Source: Polynucleobacter sp. MG-27-Goln-C1
Lineage (GTDB): Bacteria; Pseudomonadota; Gammaproteobacteria; Burkholderiales; Burkholderiaceae
Reading direction: 5' to 3'
DNA length: 64,000 nucleotides
Assembly (NCBI RefSeq): GCF_018881905.1
Contig: NZ_JACVPM010000001.1
Span: 558,001 to 622,000, forward strand
The notes below the pieces were generated by a model that searched no databases, was not told the origin of the DNA, and was given only the letters and a program-made list of their open reading frames with translations. Positions 18,012 through 27,877 of this stretch are shown here, piece by piece; within the stretch, counting starts at the first letter, position 1, and the number at the start of each line of letters is the position of its first letter. The position numbers and the translations under genes were made by a program.

Positions 18012-18191
18012 TTATTTCCTTAATTTGTGACCACATGTTGGACAACAACCTGAATCTTTTGCTTTTGTTTTTCTTAAGGCGGCGTAGACGCTAGATTCTG
18101 AAATTTCCATCTTCCTAGCGGCTTGAGCTGCGGTCATTCCCTTCCCTATCCAATCTAAAGCTTGATGTGTTTTTGGTATCGCTCTTCTCAT
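18012..18191 (-). CDS. 59-residue HTH plus zinc-knuckle protein
   Basis: ATG 18191 is preceded by a very strong ribosome site, AAAGGAGGG, and the frame runs 60 codons to TAA at 18012. The peptide MRRAIPKTHQALDWIGKGMT continues with AAQAARKMEISESSVYAALR, the typical helix-turn-helix (helix-turn in KMEISESSVYAAL), and ends DSGCCPTCGHKLRK, a short CxxC-x-H zinc knuckle. It looks like a tiny DNA-binding regulator, with wording like a truncated resolvase/invertase or phage-type HTH. It is below 60 residues and easy to overlook. Co-transcribed with the secreted protein downstream; see the promoter repeat at 18221. Confidence 0.75.
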   Translation of the reverse strand: MRRAIPKTHQALDWIGKGMTAAQAARKMEISESSVYAALRKTKAKDSGCCPTCGHKLRK

Positions 18192-18209
18192 TTACCCTCC
18201 TTTGCCACT

Positions 18210-18243
18210 ACTATACTACAGAAGTTGTGAAGTTGTGAAGTTT
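18210..18243 (-). promoter_or_regulatory. Promoter with tandem 8-base repeats before the HTH microprotein
   Basis: On the minus strand a TATAGT -10 (18210-18215 of the plus strand, ACTATA) sits 18 bases before the AAAGGAGGG site. At the -35 position there is no consensus hexamer; instead the plus strand shows GAAGTTGT at 18221-18228 and again at 18229-18236, then GAAGTT (18237-18242). Tandem copies over a weak -35 suggest an operator, possibly bound by the HTH protein itself. Seen as sequence; binding is inference. Confidence 0.45.
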
Positions 18244-18338
18244 ATTTAATTATTTTTTTAAAGCCTCAAAGGCTTGTGAAATAGACCATCGACGGTGATA
18301 AAGTGGCAGTACAACTACAAATAAATGCCGGGAGACAT

Positions 18339-19646
18339 ATGAAACCAGCCCTAGATCTATTGCAGGCATACGAACAAATCCAAAAGAAGCAGCTCAAGGT
18401 TGATGACTATTTAGCCCAATGTGTAGCTCGGGCAGATAAACTAGAGCCTGTGCTGAAGGCGTTTACAGTAAGAGCGCCATTAGAAGAACTTCAGAAACAG
18501 TCAGGGTCCGGTCCCTTAATGGGTATCCCTGTGGCCGTAAAAGACATCATTGCCACAAAAGACTTTGTAACGGCTAATGGCTCGCCTATATATAAAGACT
18601 TCACCCCTAGTGAAGATGCTGAAATAGTCAAAAAAATTCGTGCATTAGGTGGAGTTATCTTTGGCAAAAGCGTCACTACTGAATTTGCTTGGCGTAACGC
18701 TGGACCAACAACGAACCCTTGGAATAGCACCCATACTCCAGGAGGATCTTCCAGTGGTTCTGCTGCGGCGGTAGCCAGCGGGATTGTCCCCCTAGGCTTA
18801 GGATCGCAAACTGCTGGATCGATTATTAGGCCGGCAGCATTTTGTGGCGTGGTTGGTTATAAGGCCAGCTTTGGATCCGTACCAAGAAAAGGTGTTCATC
18901 CAGTCGCCGACTCTCTAGACCACATTGGATTTTTTACCAGGTCAGTTGCTGACGCTAAATATGCATTTAATTTGCTTCGGAACACCACCGCCGATGAAGC
19001 AGATGCTATTGTTATTCACGAACTCTTAGCTAAACCTTTGAGCGAAGCTCTAAGCAATCCTAAACCTCGAATTGGCGTTCTAAAAACACCCTTTGATGAC
19101 TTATTGAGCCAAGAGCAGATTAAGACTGTGCAATATGCCGCAAGCTTATTGGAGAAATCAGGCGCGCATATCGAAGAAATCACACTCCCCCAAATGTTCT
19201 GGGATGCAATAGAGGCTTTGGCCGTTTTAATGGCCTATGAAGCCGCGGTAATTCATGAGGGACATTTGAAGAAATTTCCGGAGCTAGTGGGAGCCGATAT
19301 AAAGGAGCTTGTAGCAAAAGGTAACGCCTTACCTGAAGAGGATTACATTGCAGCAAGAAATCTTCAAAAGACATTGCGGCTTTCTATAGATGAATACTTT
19401 CAACGCTTTGATGTCATTTTGAGTTCGCCCGCAACAGGAGAGGCGCCTAAAGGACTTGGTTTTACTGGAAATCCAATCTTCTGCTCTTTATGGAGTTTTA
19501 TAGGAAATCCAGCAATTGCACTTCCACTCGGCAAATCAAGTAATGGACTTCCACTTGGTATTCAACTCGTTGGCAATTACATGGAAGATGAAAAGCTACT
19601 CAACATGGCTCAATTTGCTGAGGAATGCTTCAAAGCCGAAAGTTAG
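18339..19646 (+). CDS. Amidase-signature enzyme
   Basis: The 435-residue protein has the amidase signature catalytic set: Lys68 in GIPVAVKD, the Ser-cisSer in GGSSSGSAAAVASG (around 137-140) and nucleophile Ser161 in the GSQTAGSIIRPA segment. It hydrolyses carbon-nitrogen bonds of amides; the substrate is not told, and it is not GatA because the gatCAB neighbours are absent. ATG 18339 is used because GGGAG lies four bases upstream; the frame extends to a GTG at 18303. Plus-strand gene, divergent from the HTH pair. Confidence 0.85.
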   Translation: MKPALDLLQAYEQIQKKQLKVDDYLAQCVARADKLEPVLKAFTVRAPLEELQKQSGSGPLMGIPVAVKDIIATKDFVTANGSPIYKDFTPSEDAEIVKKIRALGGVIFGKSVTTEFAWRNAGPTTNPWNSTHTPGGSSSGSAAAVASGIVPLGLGSQTAGSIIRPAAFCGVVGYKASFGSVPRKGVHPVADSLDHIGFFTRSVADAKYAFNLLRNTTADEADAIVIHELLAKPLSEALSNPKPRIGVLKTPFDDLLSQEQIKTVQYAASLLEKSGAHIEEITLPQMFWDAIEALAVLMAYEAAVIHEGHLKKFPELVGADIKELVAKGNALPEEDYIAARNLQKTLRLSIDEYFQRFDVILSSPATGEAPKGLGFTGNPIFCSLWSFIGNPAIALPLGKSSNGLPLGIQLVGNYMEDEKLLNMAQFAEECFKAES

Positions 19647-19654
19647 AAATAAAA

Positions 19655-19674
19655 AAGCCCCGGTTAAGGGGCTT
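19655..19674 (-). terminator. Terminator downstream of tRNA-Ser / amidase
   Basis: AAGCCCC (19655-19661) and GGGGCTT (19668-19674) form a seven-pair hairpin. On the minus strand it is followed by TTTTTATTTC, so it is best placed to end the tRNA-Ser transcript, about 45 bases after the tRNA. It also lies ten bases after the amidase stop on the plus strand, where it would be a weak terminator. Confidence 0.7.
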
Positions 19675-19718
19675 AGTTATTTGTCGTAGCGGCTCAAGCA
19701 GTTAAATCACAAGGATTT

Positions 19719-19813
19719 TGGCGGAGACGAGAGGATTCGAACCTCCGATCAGAGTTTTAGCCCCGATGCTCCCTTAGCAGGGGAGTGCCTTCGACCAGCT
19801 CGGCCACGTCTCC
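19719..19813 (-). tRNA. tRNA-Ser (anticodon GCT)
   Basis: The minus strand folds as a class II tRNA: acceptor GGAGACG (19807-19813) against CGTCTCC (19723-19729), anticodon loop around CTGCTAA (anticodon GCT), a long variable arm containing GAGCATCGGGGC, and T loop GGTTCGAATC. G is the discriminator and CCA (TGG at 19719-19721) is encoded. It reads AGC/AGT. Confidence 0.95.
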
Positions 19814-19903
19814 CTGCTTGATGCCTTTACAACGACCCACAGTTTAACGGATTCCGTCGACTGCAGGTTTTTACAGCGGTTTTGAAGCGTTTACAGCGTA
19901 TTT

Positions 19904-21154
19904 TTACTTCTGATCGAGCTCAAAAGCCTTATGGAGAGCACGAACAGCCAGCTCCATGTATTTCTCATCAATCACAACAGAAATCTTAATTTCACTAGTA
20001 GAGATCATCAAAATATTGATGCCCTCTTCCGATAATGTGCGGAACATTTTGCTAGCAACGCCAACGTGGGAACGCATACCAACGCCAACCACGGACACTT
20101 TAGAAACCTTTGGATCACCAGTGATTTCTTTAGCTTCGATATGGGCTTGAACATTGTTCTTGAGCAAGTCCAAGGCCTTTTGATAATCGGCGCGTGGAAC
20201 TGTAAAAGTGAAGTCTGTCTTACCTTCAAACGATTGGTTCTGAATAATGATATCCACATCAATATTGGCATCCGCAATGGGGCCCAAAATTTGATAAGCG
20301 ATACCTGGGCGATCAGGAACGCCCAGAACGGTAATTTTTGCTTCATCACGCGCAAAGGCGATGCCGGAAATAACTGCGGCTTCCATAGTGCTGTCCTCTT
20401 CAAATGTAATCAAGGTGCCCGACTTCATCTCTTGATCAAGGGGCATCAACGGATCTGTCAGTGATGACAGAACACGGGTTTTAACTTTGTACTTACCTGC
20501 AAACTCAACCGAACGAATCTGTAATACCTTTGAACCCAAACTTGCCATCTCTAGCATTTCTTCAAAAGTAATTTTGTCTAAGCGACGTGCATCTTCGCAA
20601 ACGCGGGGGTCAGTTGTATAGACACCATCGACGTCGGTATAGATCAAGCACTCATCTGCCTTCAGGGCTGCAGCCATTGCAACAGCCGATGTATCAGAGC
20701 CGCCGCGACCTAGAGTGGTGATGTTGCCGTTAGGGTCTACGCCTTGGAAACCAGTCACCACTACAGCACGACCTGCATTGAGATCCGCAAGAATTTTCTT
20801 GTCATCAATACTCTTGATGCGTGCTTTAGTAAAAGAAGAATCCGTGTGAACTGTGACTTGCCAACCAGCATAGCTAACTGCATCTACACCTTCGCGTAGC
20901 AAGGCCAAGGCCAATAAGCCAGAACTCACTTGCTCGCCTGTTGAGGCGATTTGATCCAGTTCGCGTGGATTTGCATTGGGATTGATATCTTTTGCCAAAC
21001 CAAGCAAGCGATTGGTTTCGCCAGACATAGCTGAAGGCACCACTACTACCTGGTGACCTGCACGCATCCACTTGGCAACGCGTTTAGCGACATTCTGAAT
21101 GCGCTCCACCGAGCCCATTGAGGTGCCACCATACTTATGAACGATAAGAGCCAT
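19904..21154 (-). CDS. lysC: Aspartate kinase
   Basis: LysC phosphorylates aspartate, the first step towards lysine, threonine and methionine. The 416-residue monofunctional protein opens with KYGGTSMGS (the kinase lysine), contains TLGRGGSDTSAVA and ends with two ACT-type regulatory regions (ITVLGVPDRPGIA and VSVVGVGMRSHVG), as expected for feedback-controlled kinases. No start ambiguity. A 79-base gap to tilS holds an inverted repeat (21180-21196) but no lysine riboswitch was seen. Confidence 0.96.
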   Translation of the reverse strand: MALIVHKYGGTSMGSVERIQNVAKRVAKWMRAGHQVVVVPSAMSGETNRLLGLAKDINPNANPRELDQIASTGEQVSSGLLALALLREGVDAVSYAGWQVTVHTDSSFTKARIKSIDDKKILADLNAGRAVVVTGFQGVDPNGNITTLGRGGSDTSAVAMAAALKADECLIYTDVDGVYTTDPRVCEDARRLDKITFEEMLEMASLGSKVLQIRSVEFAGKYKVKTRVLSSLTDPLMPLDQEMKSGTLITFEEDSTMEAAVISGIAFARDEAKITVLGVPDRPGIAYQILGPIADANIDVDIIIQNQSFEGKTDFTFTVPRADYQKALDLLKNNVQAHIEAKEITGDPKVSKVSVVGVGMRSHVGVASKMFRTLSEEGINILMISTSEIKISVVIDEKYMELAVRALHKAFELDQK

Positions 21155-21179
21155 AAAAACCGTTGTATTGTCTATTTAC

Positions 21180-21196
21180 AGGGAATGTAATTCCCT
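21180..21196. repeat. Inverted repeat in the lysC upstream region
   Basis: AGGGAAT (21180-21186) and ATTCCCT (21190-21196) are exact reverse complements around GTA, a 17-base palindromic hairpin. It lies 25 bases before the lysC start on the minus strand. It may be an operator, a processing site or a hairpin in the tilS-lysC message; nothing else decides it. Confidence 0.45.
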
Positions 21197-21233
21197 AGGG
21201 TCTAAAAGGGGCTTATTTTACAGGGTTTTATGG

Positions 21234-22559
21234 CTACTCAAGCCATGCAGGCAGGACTCGCCTGCCAGTAGACACTAAATGCGGGTAACTCACCCCCACC
21301 CCTGCTACAGCCACAAGCTGATCGTTGATATAAAGCAGTGGCGCCTGCCGCTCCCAAGGCGGCGTATCAGACTCCTGGAAAAGGTTCTTGAGCGTCTTAC
21401 GCGGGGCATTGGGCTTGATTTGAATCTTTTCCGCCCCCTGACGCAGTCTTTCCTCAACGCGGCCTTCTGCTTGGGCTTGAGTAACCCAATCCGCAGGGAG
21501 CCCAAGCGACTTACCTCTTGCGGGAACATCCTGAAACACCCACTGCCCGACTTTGGGCTTGGCTACTTGCAAAGTACTACGCCACAAATAAATGCTCACC
21601 TCATCATGCTGCCACTCTAAGCTTGAACCTGATTTGACGGCGTTCAGATCCTTCCACCAAGATTCAAGTCGTTCTTGAGAAGGCATGGCTAGATCATTTA
21701 ACTTGAGCCAATAGCGCAGCAAATTATTGGCAGCCGGTCTATCAGCATTTGAGAATGCCAAAAGCGGTTTTAGCTTCAGGCTCTTACCCTCTAGAATTCC
21801 TTTTCCATCTTGCCTGGCCAAACGATCTAGCAGAACTTGCGATTGGGCTAGCAAATCAGCACTGCGAGCCAAGTTAGCAATTGCACCAGGCTGAATTTTT
21901 TCTAGCCTTGGAATAATTTCTTTACGAATAGCGTTACGACGATAGCGCGTATTTTGATTGCTCGGATCTTCAACCCACTTCAGTTTATGTTCTTTGGCGT
22001 AGGCTTCTAGATCGGCCTTACTTTGATTTAAGAGCGGACGCCAGAGAGTAATGGTGTTGGCATCTTTTGCGCTGACATCTTTTGTATTGGCACGATTGAA
22101 TGGCATTCCAGAGAGACCCGCTAAACCAGACCCTCGCAAGAGTTGCAAGAGCACAGTTTCCGCCTGATCATTTTGGTGATGCGCCAGCAGTAGATCTTGA
22201 ATGCCATGCTCAATACATAAGTCAGTTAAAGCGTCATAGCGCTCTGCCCTTGCCCTAGCTTCGATATTGCCTTGAGATTGATCTGCAAAATGCAATAGAC
22301 GGAAGTCAAAATGCACCCGATATTTTTTGGCTAGCTTCTCGCAAAACTCTAACCACTGGTCAGCCGGCTTTTGCAAACCATGGTGAATATGAAAAACCCA
22401 AACCTCGGTTGGCTCTTTAGCTGAATTTGCTTGAACCGCTTTGCAAACAGTATCAAGCAACACAACCGAATCAAGCCCACCACTTAAGGCGAGTCCAATA
22501 CGTTTGGTTGCTTTGGGTTTTGCCTTAAGGCTTGGCTTCGATTTCCTTGAACTTACCAT
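21234..22559 (-). CDS. tilS: tRNA(Ile)-lysidine synthase
   Basis: TilS attaches lysine to C34 of tRNA-Ile(CAT), changing it to read AUA. The 441-residue protein has the PP-loop ATP-pyrophosphatase motif SGGLDS (26-31) and the middle [20 protein letters not shown] segment that is diagnostic for TilS. ATG 22559 lies inside the end of accA, overlapping by 35 bases, so translation is probably coupled. The C-terminal domain (residues ~330-441) is the TilS C-domain. Confidence 0.93.
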   Translation of the reverse strand: MVSSRKSKPSLKAKPKATKRIGLALSGGLDSVVLLDTVCKAVQANSAKEPTEVWVFHIHHGLQKPADQWLEFCEKLAKKYRVHFDFRLLHFADQSQGNIEARARAERYDALTDLCIEHGIQDLLLAHHQNDQAETVLLQLLRGSGLAGLSGMPFNRANTKDVSAKDANTITLWRPLLNQSKADLEAYAKEHKLKWVEDPSNQNTRYRRNAIRKEIIPRLEKIQPGAIANLARSADLLAQSQVLLDRLARQDGKGILEGKSLKLKPLLAFSNADRPAANNLLRYWLKLNDLAMPSQERLESWWKDLNAVKSGSSLEWQHDEVSIYLWRSTLQVAKPKVGQWVFQDVPARGKSLGLPADWVTQAQAEGRVEERLRQGAEKIQIKPNAPRKTLKNLFQESDTPPWERQAPLLYINDQLVAVAGVGVSYPHLVSTGRRVLPAWLE

Positions 22560-23496
22560 AGCTCATTAAGCGTTCATGACGACGCTCAAGAAGCGCATCT
22601 ACTTTCATACCATCGAAGGTCTTGAGTGACTCAACCAAAGCTTTCCGCATGCTGTTCATCATGGTCTCGTAATCACGATGTGCACCGCCAGTTGGTTCAG
22701 CGACGATCTTATCGATCAAGCCAAGCGCCTTTAAACGTTGCGCAGTCAAACCCAATTGTTCTGCAGCTTCCGGTGCTTTGTCAGCCGTCTTCCAAAGAAT
22801 AGATGCGCAGCCTTCTGGTGAAATCACAGAGTAGGTTGAGTTTTGTAACATCAACACCACATCGCCCATGGCAATGGCTAGTGCACCACCAGAACCACCC
22901 TCACCAATAATGGTGGCGATGATTGGAACTTCTAATTCAGCCTGAACATAGAGATTGTGACCAATCGCTTCAGACTGATTACGCTCTTCTGCATCGATGC
23001 CGGGGAATGCACCTGGAGTATCAACAAAAGTAAACACTGGTAATTTAAATTTTTCGGCCAAGCGCATAACGCGCTTTGCTTTACGGTAACCCTCTGGGCG
23101 ACTCATACCAAAGTTTCTTAAAGCACGCTCTTTGGTATCTCGACCCTTTTGATGGCCAATAACCATACAAGGCTGATTCTCAAAACGGGCTAAGCCAGTA
23201 ATGATGGATTGATCATCCGCAAAATTACGATCACCATGAAGCTCATGAAAATCCGTAAACAATGCGCTCACGTAATCCAGGGTGTAAGGACGTTGTGGAT
23301 GACGCGCTACTTGTGAAACTTGCCAAGGGCTTAAGTTGGCATAAATGTCTTTAGTCAGCTGCTGACTTTTTTCGGTAAGCGTTTTGATCTCATCAGAGAT
23401 ATCTACTGATGATTCATCTTGCACAAATTGCAGCTCTTCAATCTTTGACTCTAGTTCAGCGATTGACTGCTCAAAATCCAGGAAAGTCGTTTTCAT
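22525..23496 (-). CDS. accA: Acetyl-CoA carboxylase carboxyltransferase, alpha subunit
   Basis: AccA forms with AccD the carboxyltransferase that makes malonyl-CoA for fatty-acid synthesis. The 323-residue protein shows the classic [16 protein letters not shown] start, [28 protein letters not shown] and [15 protein letters not shown]. Length is normal. It lies nine bases after the glycosylase gene's stop and overlaps tilS at its 3' end, in a minus-strand run cysS-glycosylase-accA-tilS-lysC. Confidence 0.97.
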   Translation of the reverse strand: MKTTFLDFEQSIAELESKIEELQFVQDESSVDISDEIKTLTEKSQQLTKDIYANLSPWQVSQVARHPQRPYTLDYVSALFTDFHELHGDRNFADDQSIITGLARFENQPCMVIGHQKGRDTKERALRNFGMSRPEGYRKAKRVMRLAEKFKLPVFTFVDTPGAFPGIDAEERNQSEAIGHNLYVQAELEVPIIATIIGEGGSGGALAIAMGDVVLMLQNSTYSVISPEGCASILWKTADKAPEAAEQLGLTAQRLKALGLIDKIVAEPTGGAHRDYETMMNSMRKALVESLKTFDGMKVDALLERRHERLMSYGKFKEIEAKP

Positions 23497-23505
23497 AGCT
23501 TGATT

Positions 23506-24162
23506 TTAATATTCAACGGGAGCGGGGTCGAGACTTCTCCACATATACCAGGTAGCTACAGTGCGCCAAGGGGCCCAATTTGCAGCAACTTCACGCGCCT
23601 CATGCCTACTGACAGGCTCTCCGCTGAAGTAATTGAGGGAAATAGCCTTAATCAGACCCGCATCGTCCAAAGGGAGAATATTGGGCCTCACCATATTGAA
23701 AATGAGGAACATTTCGGCTGTCCAGCGCCCAATTCCCCGAATATCACACAATTCTTTAATGATGGCCTCATCTTCCATGCCTTTCCACTGATTGGCATGT
23801 AAACGACCAGAATCGAAATGTTCAGCTAGGTCGCGAATGTATTCCACCTTACGGCCCGATAGGCCGGCTGCGCGTAATTCTTCAATACTTAAGGCAAGGA
23901 TATTTTTAGGGGTAACTTTATTTTTAGAAGCCAATAAAACACGATTCCAAACAGACTGGGCTGCAGCTACGGAAATTTGTTGACCAACAATTGCCCTTGC
24001 GAGGGTAGTAAATACATCACCACGCGTTCTCAAAAAAACTGAGTCATATTTAGGAATCAATTTTTTTAGAATGCGGTCATGCTTCATTAACTCAGCACAA
24101 GCTTGCTCCCAATAATCGGGGGCAACTTCTTCAGTGATGACCTGTTCTACAGCTTTACTCAA
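23506..24162 (-). CDS. DNA-3-methyladenine glycosylase, HhH-GPD (AlkA-like)
   Basis: The 218-residue protein has a helix-hairpin-helix, LCDIRGIGRWTAEMFLIF (the HhH ends in GIG and the WTA), followed by NILPLDDAGLIKAI, which holds the catalytic aspartate of the GPD region. It removes alkylated bases during base-excision repair. It is shorter than E. coli AlkA and lacks the N-terminal TATA-like domain, like MAG-type monodomain proteins. Start ATG 24162, 28 bases from cysS. Confidence 0.9.
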   Translation of the reverse strand: MSKAVEQVITEEVAPDYWEQACAELMKHDRILKKLIPKYDSVFLRTRGDVFTTLARAIVGQQISVAAAQSVWNRVLLASKNKVTPKNILALSIEELRAAGLSGRKVEYIRDLAEHFDSGRLHANQWKGMEDEAIIKELCDIRGIGRWTAEMFLIFNMVRPNILPLDDAGLIKAISLNYFSGEPVSRHEAREVAANWAPWRTVATWYMWRSLDPAPVEY

Positions 24163-24190
24163 AATAAATAATCTTCAATTAACTCTTTAA

Positions 24191-25612
24191 TTAACTTCTG
24201 CGCCATTCAGTCAGGCCGCCGGGTTTATCTTCTAATACTACGCCCTGCTCTAATAATGTTTTACGAATTAAATCTGCTTTAGCAAAATCTTTGGCTTGCT
24301 TTGCAGCAACTCGTGCTGCAATCTGCTCTTCAATCGCAGCGGCAGATAAACCAGTATCGCCGCCTCGAGATCCCTCTTGCAAAAATACTGTTGGGTCACG
24401 CTGCAAGAAATTGAGTGTTCCCGCCAGCCCTTTGAGAGTATTTGCTAATTGCGCCTTCTCATCGCCCTGGGTACGATTAACCTCACTCGCCAAATCAAAG
24501 AGTGCCGCAATAGCCTCAGGCGTATTGAAATCATCATTCATGGCATCGGCAAAGCGCTTAGCCCATGGTGAATGGGGATCTACAGCCTTATCGCTCAAAG
24601 AGATATGAGCCAAGGCCGTATATAGACGAACTAAGCCAGAGCGAGCTTCCTCGAGTTGCGCATCACTATAGTTAATAGGGCTGCGATAGTGTGCGCGCAA
24701 CATAAAGAAACGCAGAACCTCGGGATCAAAGTTTTTAAGCACATCACGGATTAAGAAAAAATTGCCCAATGATTTGGACATCTTTTCTTCATTGACCCGA
24801 ATATGTCCGTTATGCATCCAATAATTTACAAACGGTTGATCACTGGCTTTGTGATCTTGGCCATATAGAGCCCCTTCACTCTGAGCAATCTCATTCTCGT
24901 GATGCGGAAATTGCAAATCAGCGCCGCCACCATGAATATCAAAATGCTCACCTAGCAAATCACATGACATAGCAGAGCATTCGATATGCCATCCAGGGCG
25001 ACCTTCACCCCAAGGAGATTTCCAACGCGTATCGGCAGGCTCCTCTGCTTTTGCACTTTTCCATAAAACAAAATCCAATGGATCACGTTTGCCACCGCCA
25101 ACGGCGACCCGCTCGCCTGCATTCAGTTCATCCAAAGATTTACCGGAAAGGCGACCATATTCTGGAAACAAGCGAACAGCGAAATTCACATCACCATCTT
25201 CGCCTTGATAGGCCAATTCTTTTTCAATTAAACGGCCAATAATTCCCTGCATTTGCCCTATGTAATCCGTTGCGCGGGGCTCATGATCAGGGTGCGTTAA
25301 ACCCAACTCATCTGAGTCAGCATGCATTGCATCGATAAAACGCTGCGTCAGAGCGGAAATAGGCTCACCATTCTCAACCGCCCGATTGATGATCTTGTCG
25401 TCAATATCGGTGATATTGCGGACGTAAACAACCTCATAGCCACTGGCTCGTAACCAGCGCACCACCATATCAAACACAATCATCACCCTGGCGTGGCCAA
25501 TATGACAAAAGTCATAGACCGTCATTCCACAGACATACATCTTCACCTTGCCCGGTTCGATGGGTTTAAAGGCCTGTTTAGAACGACTAAGAGTGTTATA
25601 GATTTGCAGCAT
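24191..25612 (-). CDS. cysS: Cysteine-tRNA ligase
   Basis: CysS charges tRNA-Cys. The 473-residue enzyme has HIGH (37-40, in [10 protein letters not shown]), the zinc ligand Cys28 in [13 protein letters not shown] and [15 protein letters not shown] for the remaining zinc site, and KMSKS ([11 protein letters not shown]). I start at ATG 25612 (MLQIYNTLS); the longer frame from 25633 begins with TTG and adds residues not seen in the family. It is divergent from the TPR lipoprotein (60-base gap). Confidence 0.96.
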   Translation of the reverse strand: MLQIYNTLSRSKQAFKPIEPGKVKMYVCGMTVYDFCHIGHARVMIVFDMVVRWLRASGYEVVYVRNITDIDDKIINRAVENGEPISALTQRFIDAMHADSDELGLTHPDHEPRATDYIGQMQGIIGRLIEKELAYQGEDGDVNFAVRLFPEYGRLSGKSLDELNAGERVAVGGGKRDPLDFVLWKSAKAEEPADTRWKSPWGEGRPGWHIECSAMSCDLLGEHFDIHGGGADLQFPHHENEIAQSEGALYGQDHKASDQPFVNYWMHNGHIRVNEEKMSKSLGNFFLIRDVLKNFDPEVLRFFMLRAHYRSPINYSDAQLEEARSGLVRLYTALAHISLSDKAVDPHSPWAKRFADAMNDDFNTPEAIAALFDLASEVNRTQGDEKAQLANTLKGLAGTLNFLQRDPTVFLQEGSRGGDTGLSAAAIEEQIAARVAAKQAKDFAKADLIRKTLLEQGVVLEDKPGGLTEWRRS

Positions 25613-25672
25613 AGAGGCTATAAAGGTGGGCAAGTAGCGCCAATTTGTTAGACTGAGCGCTGAGTATATCGA

Positions 25673-26530
25673 ATGAGCCAGTTTTTCACCCCACCCCCTA
25701 TGCCAGCTAACCTTTTTTCACTACGTCCAGCCCATTTGGGTGGCTTGAGCACTTTTTTTACCTTTTTACTACTTGCGGGCTGCAGCACGCCTGGGCAACA
25801 GCTTGCAGATGCCGAAATCAAGGCCCTGAATAGTGCTTCTACGAGTGCTCAAGGCACTCAAGCGCCCTATCTTGGCTCTTATGGTCCCAATGACCCTCCA
25901 AGACTTGCTGGCAATGACGCTGGGTACGATCAATTTAACGCGGAGCTCTCAGACTCTGTGGCAGTTCCATTTCTGTCCTTTTTGATTATTGAACCGGATC
26001 CAGTCACCAAAAATGGCGTCCCGTCAGATATCGAAAAGCTTATTAAGGCCAAGAAATATCCTGAAGCAATCGATCAGATTAATAAACAACTCAAGAAAAC
26101 TCCAGGCAACGTGCAGCTCCGATACATAAAAGCACGCATGCAAATTGAAATGCGCCAGTGGGAAGCCGCCAAGAAGACTTTGGTAGAAATAACCCAGCAA
26201 TTTCCAGAGCTGCCTGAGCCCTATAACAACTTAGCCGCATTAGCGGCAAATCAAGGCAATTGGATTGAAGCAAGAGACTATCTAGAGCTCGCCTTGAAAT
26301 TGCGCCCGAGCTATACAGTTGCCTCGGCCAACTTAGGTGAAGTCTATATTCGTCTTGCTGCACAGGCCTACGACAATGCGGCGAAAGATGCTGTTCTGAA
26401 TCAACGCCAGTACACCAATCGTGCAAAAGCATTAATGGAAATACTGAAACCTCCAAAAAAGAATACTGCTCCAGCAATGAAGCCCGCTCCCCTGGAAAAA
26501 AATACTCCAGAAGCAAGTAATTCAAAATAA
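25673..26530 (+). CDS. TPR-repeat lipoprotein
   Basis: The 285-residue protein has a lipoprotein signal with lipobox LLAGC (Cys near residue 38), so the mature protein is probably anchored to the outer or inner membrane. Residues ~125-250 carry tetratricopeptide repeats ([70 protein letters not shown]). The C-terminus is Pro/Ala/Lys-rich. Function unknown; TPR lipoproteins often serve as assembly or scaffold proteins in the envelope. An unusually long leader precedes the hydrophobic core, so ATG 25700 could be the true start. Confidence 0.83.
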   Translation: MSQFFTPPPMPANLFSLRPAHLGGLSTFFTFLLLAGCSTPGQQLADAEIKALNSASTSAQGTQAPYLGSYGPNDPPRLAGNDAGYDQFNAELSDSVAVPFLSFLIIEPDPVTKNGVPSDIEKLIKAKKYPEAIDQINKQLKKTPGNVQLRYIKARMQIEMRQWEAAKKTLVEITQQFPELPEPYNNLAALAANQGNWIEARDYLELALKLRPSYTVASANLGEVYIRLAAQAYDNAAKDAVLNQRQYTNRAKALMEILKPPKKNTAPAMKPAPLEKNTPEASNSK

Positions 26531-26575
26531 TTTTTTACTTTTTTACCTACTAACTCACTAGAAAGTTAATTCATC

Positions 26576-27079
26576 ATGACTAAAGTTCTACTCAAAACAA
26601 ATAAGGGTGACATCACCCTCTCATTGGATGCTGTAAAGGCACCAAAGACCGTTGCCAATTTTTTACAGTACGTGAAAAGCGGCCACTACGATGGCACTAT
26701 CTTTCACCGCGTGATCGATAACTTCATGATTCAGGGCGGTGGCATGACTGCTGGCCTTAAAGAAAAATCTTCCGGCGCCAAAATTGAGAACGAAGCAAAC
26801 AACGGCCTCAAGAACGAACGTGGCACAGTAGCGATGGCTCGCACTAGCGATCCACACTCCGCAACTGCCCAATTTTTCATTAACGTGAATGACAATGACT
26901 TCTTAAACCACACCGCTCCGAATGCTCAAGGCTGGGGTTATGCTGTTTTTGGCAAAGTCACTGACGGTCTTGATGTGGTCGATGCAATTCGTAAAGTGAA
27001 AACTGGTAATACTGGCTTTCACCAAGACGTTCCTGCAGAAGATGTCGTGATTGAAAAGGCAAGCGTTCTCGAGGAATGA
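26576..27079 (+). CDS. ppiB: Peptidyl-prolyl isomerase, cyclophilin type
   Basis: The 167-residue cyclophilin catalyses cis-trans isomerisation of Xaa-Pro bonds. It has [30 protein letters not shown] and [16 protein letters not shown], and no signal peptide, so it is the cytoplasmic PpiB type. The TGA overlaps the ATG of lpxH (ATGA at 27076-27079), so the two are coupled. Confidence 0.95.
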   Translation: MTKVLLKTNKGDITLSLDAVKAPKTVANFLQYVKSGHYDGTIFHRVIDNFMIQGGGMTAGLKEKSSGAKIENEANNGLKNERGTVAMARTSDPHSATAQFFINVNDNDFLNHTAPNAQGWGYAVFGKVTDGLDVVDAIRKVKTGNTGFHQDVPAEDVVIEKASVLEE

Positions 27080-27864
27080 TTCCGCAATACGCGAGCGCGC
27101 TGCTCATTTCGGATTTGCATCTCACGCCGTCAATGCCCTTGACGGCGCAACGCTTCTTTGATTTTTGCGAAAAAGATGCTCCTAAGGTAGAGGCAGTATT
27201 TATCTTAGGAGATTTATTTGAGTACTGGGTTGGAGATGATGCAGCCCTGCACTCCCCATTCCAGCAAGAAGTGAAGCATGCGCTCGCAACACTCTCCACC
27301 AAAGTAAAAACTTATTACCTTCACGGTAATCGAGACTTTTTGATTGGAAAGCATTTCTTAAGCAAGACAGGTATGACTCTGTTAACCGATCCGAGCAAAA
27401 TCAATATTGCCGGCTCGGACTATGTTCTCTGCCATGGTGACTCGCTGTGTACGGCAGATATTGGCTATCAAGTTTTTCGAGGATGGGTTCGTAAAACCTG
27501 GATCCAAAAATTATTCCTAAGATTGCCCTTAGCTTGGCGTCGCACAATTGCAAACCACCTGCGAAGTAATAGTGGCGTTCAGTACCAACGCGCCATGAAA
27601 TATTCTGCTGATGGCGCACAAGCAAAAACAAATGTCACCTTAGCAGCCTGTGCTGCCGTCCTGAGAGATCAAGCTGGCAATCAATTGATTCATGGACATA
27701 CCCATCTGCCCAAGCACCATCAAGAGCACCTACAAGATCAAGAATGGCAACGCTGGGTCTTATCAGACTGGGATTTAGATCACCCTGAAAGCGGACGACC
27801 GCGCGCAAGTGCGCTGCTCATTAATCAAGATGGCGTTCGTTACGCCGATCTCATTAAAAATTAA
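27076..27864 (+). CDS. lpxH: UDP-2,3-diacylglucosamine diphosphatase LpxH
   Basis: LpxH cleaves UDP from UDP-diacylglucosamine to give lipid X in lipid A biosynthesis. The 262-residue metallophosphoesterase has the dimetal motifs [35 protein letters not shown] and HGHTHLP in order. Start ATG 27076 sits just after GAGGA in the end of ppiB. The protein acts at the inner membrane's cytoplasmic face. Length is within the family range. Confidence 0.95.
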   Translation: MIPQYASALLISDLHLTPSMPLTAQRFFDFCEKDAPKVEAVFILGDLFEYWVGDDAALHSPFQQEVKHALATLSTKVKTYYLHGNRDFLIGKHFLSKTGMTLLTDPSKINIAGSDYVLCHGDSLCTADIGYQVFRGWVRKTWIQKLFLRLPLAWRRTIANHLRSNSGVQYQRAMKYSADGAQAKTNVTLAACAAVLRDQAGNQLIHGHTHLPKHHQEHLQDQEWQRWVLSDWDLDHPESGRPRASALLINQDGVRYADLIKN

Positions 27865-27877
27865 TATCGCCGCCTAA

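Noticed and set aside
20008..20464. Frames of about 131 residues inside lysC on both strands
   Set aside because: They overlap a certain aspartate kinase in other frames and show biased, nonsense-like composition.
21155..21233. Lysine riboswitch before lysC
   Set aside because: The gap is only 79 bases and lacks the conserved lysine-aptamer segments.
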